Positions 24,081 to 32,400 of a DNA stretch of 64,000 bases are shown here, one piece after another. This DNA comes from Nitrosomonas sp. Nm166 (GTDB taxonomy: Bacteria > Pseudomonadota > Gammaproteobacteria > Burkholderiales > Nitrosomonadaceae): assembly GCF_900112825.1 (NCBI RefSeq), contig NZ_FONE01000007.1:27555-91554 (forward strand), read 5' to 3'. Numbering within the stretch: the first letter of the stretch is position 1; every line of letters begins with the position of its first letter. The position numbers were made by a program, and so were the translations under genes. The notes under the pieces are model-generated. The model was not told where the DNA came from, ran no database searches, and was given only the letters and a program-made list of their open reading frames with translations.

Positions 24081-24371
24081 ATGAATTTCCTGATTCGGAC
24101 TGAACATTCCCAATATATTCATCACCCGATTGCTCATGCCTGCATATAGCGTGTAATTCGATGAGTACGCAATGATTCCCTGCTTCTTTGCCAGATCCTT
24201 CACCTCAAACCACGGCTGCCCCATCTTAACGCCCAGCGCCTTCACTTCATTATTACGCGCAACTACACAGCCGTCATTGTTTGAAAGCACCACAACCGGC
24301 TTGTCTTCCAGCTTGGGATTGAATACCCGCTCGCAGCTGACATAAAAGTTATTGACATCGATGAGGGCATG
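24081..24371 (-). pseudogene. umuC: umuC remnant (DNA polymerase V catalytic subunit, N-terminus only)
   Basis: The minus frame reads [20 protein letters not shown], then [33 protein letters not shown] and [15 protein letters not shown], the start of Umu[11 protein letters not shown] holds the first catalytic Asp of Y-family polymerases. Downstream of SPNQEIHS the frame runs into the IS1595 remnant, and most of the polymerase is gone. The start is also lost: a TAA precedes the His codon where ATG would be expected. It follows umuD by about 11 bp, as in a normal umuDC operon. Confidence 0.85.
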
Positions 24372-24382
24372 TTACGCGTTGC

Positions 24383-24982
24383 TTATTTAAAACGGCGAAA
24401 TGATCCAATGATTACACCGAAAACCTCAAACTGCATGCCATCCTTTATTTCAATCGGAGAATATGTCCCCGTTGAATTTGCCGGCAATAGCCTTGTTGTG
24501 CCATCCGGATCCAGGTCCAGAATTTTGATAGTGAACTCTCGGTCAACGACTGCCAGCACAATATCACCAATGGTTGGTTCCCTAGATCTATCGACCACAA
24601 CCTTATCGCCTGGCAATAAGCCTACATCGATCATCGATTGGCCTGTGATGGTAACAAAAAATGTTGAGGAGGCATGGTCGATCAAAAATTCGCTTATATT
24701 AAGTCGCCTTTCTACATAATCATCCGCAGGACTTGGAAAACCTGCAGCTACTTTAGTAGAGAAGAGAGGTAGTTCGACCGGATTTTCACTTACTTCTGGA
24801 GTATAGATATCCTCTACATTGGATATATGCTTGGCCGATATCTTACGTTGATGCGCAGAGAGAAATTCTTTTATTGTTGAGACTTGGCTCTGTGGTATGC
24901 GTATTGAAACTGTTGATTCACCAAAGCGACCCTGACCTGGAGGCCTGCCTGCATTTTCCCGTTTTCCACCACGATTTGACAT
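24383..24982 (-). CDS. umuD: UmuD/LexA-like S24 peptidase
   Basis: About 199 residues from ATG 24980-24982 (MSNRGGKRENAGRPPGQGRF), chosen because TAAGGAGTG lies just before it. The N-terminal part is a short basic Gly/Arg region, then VSIRIPQSQVSTIKEFLSAH. The C-terminal S24 peptidase domain has the self-cleavage site KVAAGFPSP (Ala-Gly), the nucleophile Ser in GQSMID and Lys in EFTIK. In the SOS response UmuD is cleaved to form polymerase V with UmuC. Here umuC is broken, so UmuD would be orphaned. I saw no clear LexA box upstream. Confidence 0.85.
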   Translation of the reverse strand: MSNRGGKRENAGRPPGQGRFGESTVSIRIPQSQVSTIKEFLSAHQRKISAKHISNVEDIYTPEVSENPVELPLFSTKVAAGFPSPADDYVERRLNISEFLIDHASSTFFVTITGQSMIDVGLLPGDKVVVDRSREPTIGDIVLAVVDREFTIKILDLDPDGTTRLLPANSTGTYSPIEIKDGMQFEVFGVIIGSFRRFK

Positions 24983-25126
24983 TTGATCACTCCTTATTTG
25001 AATTATGCTCACTATTCAAACACGGCTAAAGGCTTCATGTCAATCTTATTACTGTAGAGTTTTTAATCTCAAAAAAATCCGCCATACTATCAGCAAAGAT
25101 AAACAACACTTGCGATCAGGGTGTTC

Positions 25127-25142
25127 TCGCACAGACTGTTAG
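25127..25142 (+). promoter_or_regulatory. CGCACAGACTGTT motif upstream of the PA2169-like gene
   Basis: TTCTCGCACAGACTGTTAGC lies about 165 nt before ATG 25296. It bridges the two motif spellings (CGCAC... and ...ACAGACTG). Confidence 0.4.
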
Positions 25143-25295
25143 CCGCTTTTTATAAATTATGGTAATCCTGTTAATAAACTAAGAGTTTTTCATTTAAATA
25201 TTGCAAAGTCAGCAGCATAGCGAAGCAATGGCTCCTAAATCGCATAGCCAACCCTAGACTTTATTTTATTAAGCCTTTTATCTTTGGAGAATTAA

Positions 25296-25757
25296 ATGAA
25301 TAATGTAGAAATTGCAACCTTACTAAATGGACTTGTCGAGATTTCGCGCGATGGTGCAGAGGGTTTTAAAGCGTGCGCAGACAATGCGAGTGACCAAGAT
25401 TTGAAAATGTACTTCCAGGATCGTGCGCAAAGTTGTGAAGAAGCCATTAACACTTTAAGTGTCGAGGTAATATATTATGGCGGTAATCCAGATACGAGTG
25501 GCACTACTACAGGGACTTTGCATCGTACTTGGATTAACATTAAGACGGCGCTTACCAAAAAAGATAATCTCGCGGTGCTGGAAGAGTGCGAAATGGGTGA
25601 GGCTGCAGCTGTTATGGCCTACGAAAATGCGCTGAGGCAAGAAATACCTGACAATCTCCGTGCGCTTCTAGAGCGATTATACGAGGGAGTAAAAAGAAAT
25701 CATGAGCGTGTGCGGCAACTGAGAGACGAAGCCAGGAATAATCCCAATCTTGCTTGA
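25296..25757 (+). CDS. PA2169-family (DUF2383) four-helix-bundle protein
   Basis: 153 residues: EIATLLNGLVEISRDGAEGF, KACADNASDQDLKMYF, GTLHRTWINIKTALTKKD and CEMGEAAAVMAYENALRQ. This is the DUF2383 pattern, a ferritin-like four-helix bundle whose conserved Glu/His residues (EEC.MGE, NHERVRQL) could form a metal site. Members are stress-induced proteins of unknown activity. TTTGGAGAATTAA gives a good ribosome site. It stands alone. Confidence 0.85.
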   Translation: MNNVEIATLLNGLVEISRDGAEGFKACADNASDQDLKMYFQDRAQSCEEAINTLSVEVIYYGGNPDTSGTTTGTLHRTWINIKTALTKKDNLAVLEECEMGEAAAVMAYENALRQEIPDNLRALLERLYEGVKRNHERVRQLRDEARNNPNLA

Positions 25758-26248
25758 GCCTGGTTTCGATTCTTTATTAATTATTTTTTCCAAACATAAC
25801 CTTCATAAGTAAATCGAAATGTAATCATTGATACTTTTATTAAGGGGAATGTGTATTTAAGTACGCACCAGATAAGATACAGGTTATCAAATCACGGATC
25901 CTTTTAATGAAAGACCCAAGTGGGTCATTCTAGTCCCGATGAGTATTTGAATTTCTGTACTATCAGCTGATGAGAAAAACGGTTTTTTTGACCAAAACGC
26001 CCATGATAAAAAAACAGCTCTAAGTAGACCGGAGAGAATATCTACAACTTTCACTTTACATCCATAAAAAAGTTTTTAGAGCCAACGAACTTAACAGAAT
26101 CAGCCACAAGCGATTATTTTTTAATAGCCCAAGGTGTCTCTTTATCCCTAGGTTTTTTATTTTCTTTCGTTAAGTATGGTAGCGCACCGATGATAATTCA
26201 AAGTAAGCGGATTATTATTTTGTGTTAAAAATTTTACAGGAGGAATAA
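25758..26248. other. Gene-free interval between PA2169-like gene and small membrane protein
   Basis: No supported ORF. It holds GTACGCACCAGAT at 25861-25873 (a variant of the array motif), a GACCCAAGTGGGTC hairpin at 25913-25926, several A/T tracts, a CTAGGTTTTTTATTTT stretch near 26149-26163, and the GCGCACCGA motif at 26182. Confidence 0.4.
26181..26191 (+). promoter_or_regulatory. GCGCACCGA motif (array member 7)
   Basis: TAAGTATGGTAGCGCACCGA then TGATAATTC, about 68 nt before ATG 26249 and 20-30 nt after a T-rich stretch. Confidence 0.45.
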
Positions 26249-26383
26249 ATGCTTACCTTAATGCTTATTTTTTCCTTGATTATTATTTTCTTAACCATAT
26301 TTAATTCTGATAGTCACGAGCAAATCCCCAAAAAGATTGAAGTGCAAAAGCGAAAAACTGATGTCCTGCCAAAGAAAGATTAA
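26249..26383 (+). CDS. 44-residue single-pass membrane peptide
   Basis: ATG 26249 follows ACAGGAGGAATAA, a near-perfect ribosome site. The product is MLTLMLIFSLIIIFLTIFNS followed by a Lys-rich tail (PKKIEVQKRKTDVLPKKD). The 18-residue hydrophobic stretch suggests an N-in anchored peptide or an uncleaved signal. A terminator follows 28 bp after the stop. Confidence 0.65.
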   Translation: MLTLMLIFSLIIIFLTIFNSDSHEQIPKKIEVQKRKTDVLPKKD

Positions 26384-26411
26384 TTCTTAATTCGAGTTTT
26401 TAACAATTTAT

Positions 26412-26434
26412 ACCCGCCCTCGGCGGGTTCTTTG
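26412..26434 (+). terminator. GC-rich hairpin terminator (array member 7)
   Basis: ACCCGCCCTCGGCGGGTTCTTTG: perfect CCCGCC/GGCGGG stem followed by a T-rich run. Confidence 0.75.
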
Positions 26435-26454
26435 TTGGTTATCAATGTGGGAAA

Positions 26455-26463
26455 ACGCACCGA
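26455..26463 (+). promoter_or_regulatory. ACGCACCGA motif (array member 8)
   Basis: GGGAAAACGCACCGACTAAA, 21 nt after a terminator and 57 nt before GTG 26512. Confidence 0.45.
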
Positions 26464-26511
26464 CTAAATAAAAAAGAGAACTAAAATATAAAATTATTTC
26501 AGGAGGAAATT

Positions 26512-26814
26512 GTGAGTAAATACTTACTATTATTTATTTATACCTTATCGTTTCTTTTGTTATTAAGTGCACCCTTAGTGCAATCTGCTTCATCTGATGA
26601 AGAAAAGTATGATGAAAGAAGGGATATAGGACAAGCATCTCAGCAATATTCTGCCCCAACCAATAGCGATAAAAAAGCAAATCCAAACCCTTCTGAGCTA
26701 AAGAAAAAAAGTTCTTCTACTACAAAATCTACCAGCCACAATGAAGGAAGCACTGGGAGCCCATCAGATGAGAGTCAGGATACTCCTATTGGAGGGACAG
26801 GAAATCGTAAGTAA
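26512..26814 (+). CDS. Secreted Ser/Pro/Lys-rich small protein (GTG start)
   Basis: 100 residues from GTG 26512 with an excellent AGGAGG site 6 nt upstream. The signal peptide is MSKYLLLFIYTLSFLLLLSA then PLVQSAS. The mature part EEKYDERRDIGQASQQ, followed by a disordered Ser/Thr/Lys/Asn/Gly-rich tail, has no cysteines. The KYDERRDIG segment is shared with the remnant at 23208, defining a small uncharacterised family. Confidence 0.7.
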   Translation: MSKYLLLFIYTLSFLLLLSAPLVQSASSDEEKYDERRDIGQASQQYSAPTNSDKKANPNPSELKKKSSSTTKSTSHNEGSTGSPSDESQDTPIGGTGNRK

Positions 26815-26874
26815 AGATTAGCTGTAATACTTTTCTGATCTAGAGCCCGCTCTGGAAAATATAAGATAGATCCT

Positions 26875-26901
26875 AACCCGTCCAAGTGGCGGGTTTTTTA
26901 T
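26875..26901 (+). terminator. GC-rich hairpin terminator (array member 8)
   Basis: AACCCGTCCAAGTGGCGGGT followed by TTTTTTA. A variant motif AGCGTGGCACTGA follows at 26921-26933. Confidence 0.78.
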
Positions 26902-26976
26902 TAACTGTTGTGTTTTTTACAGCGTGGCACTGATAAATAGAGAGGATTAGTTGTATTTGCTAACTTATTGATTTAC

Positions 26977-27052
26977 TGGTGGCGAATCAGGGATTTGAAC
27001 CCCGGACCAACGGATTATGATTCCGCTGCTCTAACCACTGAGCTAATTCGCC
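26977..27052 (-). tRNA. tRNA with CAT anticodon (Met or Ile2)
   Basis: The minus strand gives a full 76-nt cloverleaf including encoded CCA: acceptor GGCGAAT/ATTCGCC, D arm AGCTCAGTGGTTAGAGC, anticodon arm GCGGA-ATCATAA-TCCGT and T arm GGGGTTCAAATCCC. The anticodon is CAT. CAT tRNAs are either elongator Met or lysidine-modified Ile2; the sequence alone does not settle which. Confidence 0.92.
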
Positions 27053-27288
27053 ATGTGAAGTGAAACTGCAAGAGGCAGCATTTTGCCTCTAAGGGTATAG
27101 CTTGTCAAGATCAAAGATCTGACTTGACAAGGGTTTATGCATGTTTTCATAGGACTGGATAGTGTACGTTGATACCTTAACGCAAATCTTAAAAATCATC
27201 AATCCTAATATCAGGCGATCAATAAAACCTCCGATTCATCAGAAGTTGTATTACCTGTCTGCTACCTAGCAGTTGTATAATCAATCGC

Positions 27289-28458
27289 ATGAAATTCGAT
27301 ATGATAGTGATCGGCGGCGGACTCGTGGGCGCAAGCCTTGTGGCAGCGCTGAGGGACAGTGGCTTGAAAATAGCGCTGATAGAGCCGCATGAATCCATGC
27401 CATTGCCACAGGATATAAGCTGGGATAGCCGGGTGTATGCAATTAGCCCTGGCAGCGCTTCTTTCTTGCAGAGTTTAGGTGTCTGGCAGCGATTAGAAGC
27501 AGAGCGTGTAGCACCGGTCTATGAGATGGCGGTGTTTGGCGATGATAATAGCGCGCATATCAACTTTAGCGCGTATGAAATTGGTGTGTCGGAATTGGCC
27601 TTTATCGCTGAAAATCGTCAATTGCAGACAGCTGTCTGGGAAGTGCTTAAGTCACTGAGTACAAATATACATATATTTTGCCCGGCAAAATGTACTTCTA
27701 TTGTCTGGCAGGAATCCTCTGTCGAAGTGCAGTTGGAGGATGGCAGTCAGCTTGAAACCTCGCTGGTGGTGGGTGCGGATGGCGTAAATTCCTGGGTGCG
27801 TAAACAAGCTGAAATCGAAGTATCATGTCATGCATATCATCAGATTGGGGTGGTGGCAAATTTTAGTTCGGAACTATCGCATCGCCATATTGCCTATCAA
27901 TGGTTCAGGCGAGACGGTGTACTAGCGTTGCTGCCGCTACCCGATAAGCGGGTATCCATGGTTTGGTCTGCGAGTGAGGAACAGGCAGACCTGCTGTGTA
28001 ATTTGACTGCGGAAGAACTTTGCCAACGGGTAGCGGAAGCCTCTTCTTATACCTTGGGTGCATTGCAATTGATTACGCCGCCAGTAGGTTTTCCGTTGAA
28101 TTTTGTGCATGTAGATAAATTGGTCAAGCCGCGCTTGGTATTGATTGGTGATGCTGCACACGGCATTCACCCACTGGCGGGCCAAGGCGTTAATCTGGGA
28201 TTGCGCGATGCGCGTGAGCTCGCGGCAGTTCTCAATGCGCGCGGTATGCAGACAGACTGCGGCAATTTTATGTTGTTGCGGCGTTATGAGCGAGCACGCA
28301 AGGAAGATATTCTGACATTGGAATTGGTAACAGATGGCTTGCAGAAATTGTTCAATAATTCAAATCCGACCTTGGCACGTTTACGAAATCTGGGGCTTGA
28401 AATAACCAATCGCTTGCCCCTGATTAAAAACCGATTGATGCAACACGCTTTGAATTAA
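27289..28458 (+). CDS. ubiH: UbiH/UbiF/VisC-family FAD-dependent monooxygenase
   Basis: 389 residues. FAD-binding GxGxxG at the N-terminus (VIGGGLVGASLVAAL), the middle motif GADGVNSWVRKQA, and the C-terminal FAD ribityl motif LIGDAAHGIHPLAGQGVNLG then LRDARELA. These are the three signatures of the ubiquinone-hydroxylase branch of the class A flavoprotein monooxygenases. It probably carries out one ring hydroxylation in ubiquinone synthesis; which carbon (UbiH, UbiF, UbiI, UbiL or UbiM type) cannot be decided. dsbC follows after 26 bp. Confidence 0.85.
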   Translation: MKFDMIVIGGGLVGASLVAALRDSGLKIALIEPHESMPLPQDISWDSRVYAISPGSASFLQSLGVWQRLEAERVAPVYEMAVFGDDNSAHINFSAYEIGVSELAFIAENRQLQTAVWEVLKSLSTNIHIFCPAKCTSIVWQESSVEVQLEDGSQLETSLVVGADGVNSWVRKQAEIEVSCHAYHQIGVVANFSSELSHRHIAYQWFRRDGVLALLPLPDKRVSMVWSASEEQADLLCNLTAEELCQRVAEASSYTLGALQLITPPVGFPLNFVHVDKLVKPRLVLIGDAAHGIHPLAGQGVNLGLRDARELAAVLNARGMQTDCGNFMLLRRYERARKEDILTLELVTDGLQKLFNNSNPTLARLRNLGLEITNRLPLIKNRLMQHALN

Positions 28459-28484
28459 ATTTTATTTTTTTAACAGGAGTTATC

Positions 28485-29228
28485 ATGGCTATACGCTGGA
28501 AGCTTTGCATTTCAATCTTGGTGTTGAGTTTTTTTTCTACAGCAATCTGGGCTGATGAAGAGGCTGTAAAGAAGGCCGTACAGCCACATTTTGAAGGTCA
28601 TGAGATTGATAGCTTGAAGAAAACGCCTTATCTGGGATTGTACGAAGTAGTGGTGGGTGATGAGTTGTTTTATACCGATGATAAAGCGAATTATTTTTTC
28701 TTTGGCCATGTGATCGATACCAAGACTCGTACCAGCATGACGAATGAGCGGATACAGGAAATCAAGGCGGCGCGTCGTGTCCCATTGAATTCCCTGCCTT
28801 TACAATCTGCTATCAAGATTGTGAAGGGCGATGGCAAGCGCCAGGTGGCCATTTTTACCGATCCGAATTGCCCTTATTGCAAGCAACTGGAAAAGGAACT
28901 GGTAAATATTACCGATGTCACGATCTATACTTTGCTTTACCCGGTGCTCAATGGATCCATGGAGCTATCCAAAAAAATCTGGTGTTCAGATAACCCAATC
29001 AAAGCCTGGGATGATTTTATGCTGAGAGGTATCGCCCCCGCAGGTAAAGATTGTGAAGCGCCGTTGCAGGTTTTACTGAAGTCAGGTCGTGAGAACAAAG
29101 TGTCAGGTACACCCACCTTGATTTTTGCTGATGGTTCAGTAGTCGGGGGCATGATTCCTGCTGAAGTTATTGAAGAAAAGCTCAATAGCGCGGCTGATAC
29201 GAGCGAAAAGGAAAAAACCAAGAAGTAA
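28485..29228 (+). CDS. dsbC: Thiol:disulfide interchange protein DsbC
   Basis: 247 residues. Signal peptide to about residue 23 (FFSTAIWA). An N-terminal dimerisation domain (about 25-85) is followed by a thioredoxin fold with the CPYC active site at 129-132 (TDPNCPYCKQLEKEL) and the cis-Pro loop SGTPTLIFADG. Cys residues in IWCSDNPIKAWDD and GKDCEAPL form the expected second disulfide. DsbC isomerises wrong disulfides in the periplasm and is kept reduced by DsbD. The C-terminal tail is Lys/Glu-rich. A strong terminator follows. Confidence 0.9.
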   Translation: MAIRWKLCISILVLSFFSTAIWADEEAVKKAVQPHFEGHEIDSLKKTPYLGLYEVVVGDELFYTDDKANYFFFGHVIDTKTRTSMTNERIQEIKAARRVPLNSLPLQSAIKIVKGDGKRQVAIFTDPNCPYCKQLEKELVNITDVTIYTLLYPVLNGSMELSKKIWCSDNPIKAWDDFMLRGIAPAGKDCEAPLQVLLKSGRENKVSGTPTLIFADGSVVGGMIPAEVIEEKLNSAADTSEKEKTKK

Positions 29229-29250
29229 AACTCAGGATGTGCCATTCAGA

Positions 29251-29285
29251 AAAGCCTGCTGAATAATTCAGCAGGCTTTTTTATT
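29251..29285 (+). terminator. Strong terminator after dsbC
   Basis: Perfect 13-bp stem AAAGCCTGCTGAA / TTCAGCAGGCTTT around TAA, followed by a T-run and ATTGCTG. Similar hairpins recur after the first and third FG-GAP genes. Confidence 0.85.
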
Positions 29286-29490
29286 GCTGTGTCCATAGGC
29301 ATTGTAACAGTCACGTGGACGTGTAAATTTTCTTTGTAATTTATAGAATTACAAAAATCTACACTATTGTCAGGAAAATCCTTCTGGCGTAGTATTAATA
29401 ACATTGGTTCATGAAATAACGTGATAACTATTTCTGGTATTTCCTTTCAAGCAGGTTTATTGATCAATTCTTTTGTAGGAGTTTTCGATC

Positions 29491-32400
29491 ATGGCTACAT
29501 CAATAATTAACTTATCAAGCCTCGATGGCAGCAATGGATTTCGTCTGGATGGAGCGGAGGAGGGTGACAGTGCGGGCTCGTCGGTTAGCAGCGTAGGGGA
29601 TGTCAATGGCGATGGTTTTGATGATGTAATTGTCAGAGGGAGTAGTCGTCACCCGGATGGCGGAGGATTCACCGGTTTCAGCTACGTGGTGTTTGGGCGC
29701 GCTTCCGGTTTTAGCGCCGCGATGAATCTATCCAGCATAGATGGCAGCAACGGTTTCCGCGTGGATGGAATAACAACCTATGACAGATCGAATGTTTCCA
29801 TTAACAACGCAGGCGACATCAATGGCGATGGTGTGGAGGACATGCTAATTCGTGTTTTGGGTTTTGATCTACTGGGTGATAGGACTGTCTTCAATTACGT
29901 GGTGTTTGGCAAGACTTCCGGTTCTGCCGCTACACTGGATTTGTCCGGCCTTGATGGCAGCGATGGTTTTCGTGTGCAGGGCGAGCCTGGCTCGTACGAT
30001 TCGATCGATAATGCTGAAGATATCAACGGCGACGGGTTTGCCGATGTGATTGTGAGTTCTCGGACGGCTGATCCCAATGGTGGTTATTCTCTTTCCAGTT
30101 ATGTCGTGTTTGGACGCGCTTCCGGCTTTGGTGCCACGCTAAGCCTGTCTAATCTCGATGGCAGTAACGGTTTTCGCCTGGATGGTGTGGCGGCGTATGA
30201 TTTTTTGGGCTCTTCGGTCAGCAGTGCCGGGGATGTCAATGGCGATGGACTGGATGACGTGATAGTCGGCGCTCCGAAAGCAAATCCACATGGCAGTGAC
30301 TCGGGTTCTGCGTTTGTGGTGTTTGGCAGTACTGCGGGCTTTGATGCCGCGCTGGATTTATCCAGCCTCAATGGCAGCGATGGTTTCCGCCTGGATGGAG
30401 CGGAGGAAGACGACCGGTCTGGAAGTGTGGTCAGCAACGCAGGAGACATCAACGGCGATGGTTTTGACGATGTCATTGTGCATGCCCCTGGCGCCAACAA
30501 AGTTCCCTATGGTTATTACAGCTACGCCCTCGGAACCCGTTACGTGGTATTCGGGCGCGCTTCGGGATTTGATGCGGCGCTGGATTTATCCAGTCTCGAT
30601 GGCAGCAATGGTTTTCGCCTGGACGGAGCAAGTACCTCGAGTTCTTCGGCCAGCAGTGCAGGAGATATCAACGGCGATGGTTTTGCTGATATGTTGATAG
30701 AAACCACAGTATATACCCGGTACTCGAGCTACCAAACCGGTTATGTGGTGTTTGGCAAGGCTTCGGGCTTTAGTGCTGCGATGAATATACACGACGTCGA
30801 TGGTAATGATGGTTTCAGCCTGCAAGCGGGGGTGCCAGATTTTGTAAATCAAAATCCGGACATGACATTCAGTAGGGCAGGCGATATCAATGATGACGGG
30901 TTTGATGATCTGATTGTTGGTGTAGTGGGAGCTACTAAAGATGAGCCGAACGAGAATGGCTCCAGCTATGTGGTGTTTGGTAAGGCTTCCGGTTTCGCCG
31001 CCACACTGGATCTGTTCAGTCCGGATGGCAGTAACGTTTTGCGTCTGGATGGAGCGAGGCCGGATGATGATTCCGGCAGATCGGTCAGCAGTGCAGACGT
31101 AAACGGCGATGGTTTTGATGATGTGATTATCGGTGCACCTGGTGCCGATCCGAACGGCGAAAGCTCTGGTTCCAGCTATGTGCTATTTGGCCGCAATGAA
31201 TTTACTGATGATGTAATACGGGGTACTCCCGGGGATGATGTCCTCATAGGTACTCCGGGAGCGGATCGCTTCGAAGCGGGTGACGGCAACGATAGCATGG
31301 ATGGCCGTGGCGGGGCGGATGTGTTTCTTGGCGGTGCCGGTGACGATACCATCGCAGTAGCGGATCTCGACTTTCAGTTAGCCGATGGCGGAACTGGCAC
31401 CGATACGCTGGAATTGACAGGAAGCGGCCTTAATCTGGATCTGGCCAACTTCCACGATGCCATTGATAACATCGAAACAATTGATCTGACCGGTAGCGGA
31501 GACAATACGCTAACGCTTAGTCTGCCCGATTTGCTGAGTTTATTTGACTTTCCCCATACTCTTACCGTCGATGGCAATACGGGTGATCGTGTCGTAGCAC
31601 TCACTGACGGCTGGACGGATGGTGGTATCGATGGCGATTATCGTATTTTTATGAATATCGGAGTGATGCTGCGGGTAGATAGGGATGTAAGCGCAGATGT
31701 ACCGCTAGCAGCAAATGTGATCAATTTGGCTGATCTCGATGGCAATAACGGTTTTCGCCTGGATGGAGAGGCAGTAGGTGATTCCTTGGGTACATCGGTC
31801 AGCAATGCGGGGGACGTCAATGGAGATGGTTTTGCTGATGTCATTGTTGGTGCTTGGGATGCTAGTACGGACGTCATTCAGTCCGGCGCCAGTTACGTGG
31901 TGTTTGGCAAGGCATCCGGTTTCTCTGCTGCAATGGATTTATCCAGTCTCGATGGCAGCAATGGGTTCCGCTTGGATGGCGTGGCAGCAGCTGATTTTTC
32001 CGGCAGTTCGGTCAGCAATGCAGGTGATGTCAATGGGGATGGTTTTGATGATTTGATTGTAGGTGCTGACAGTGCTGACCCGAATGGCGATTATTCCGGC
32101 TCCAGTTACGTGGTATTTGGGCGCGCTTCCGGTTTTGATGCGACCATTAATTTATCCAGTCTTAATGGCAGCAATGGCTTTCGCCTGGATGGGGTGTCGG
32201 AGTTTGATAGATTGGGTTCTTCGGTCAGCAATGCAGGAGACGTCAACGGCGACGGTTTTAATGATGTAATTATTGGCGCAATTGGAGCTGGCCCGAACGG
32301 CGATTATTCTGGCTCCAGTTATGTAGTGTTTGGGCGCGCTTCTGGTTTTGATGCCACAATTGATTTGTCCAGTCTCGATAGCAGCAACGGTTTCCGGCTG

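Noticed and set aside
24983..25080. LexA box before umuD
   Set aside because: No sequence close to CTGT-N8-ACAG was found; only CTACAGTAATAAG, which does not fit.
19689..26933. Integron gene-cassette array
   Set aside because: The units look cassette-like, but hairpins lack attC core sites (GTTRRRY/RYYYAAC pairs) and no integron integrase is present.
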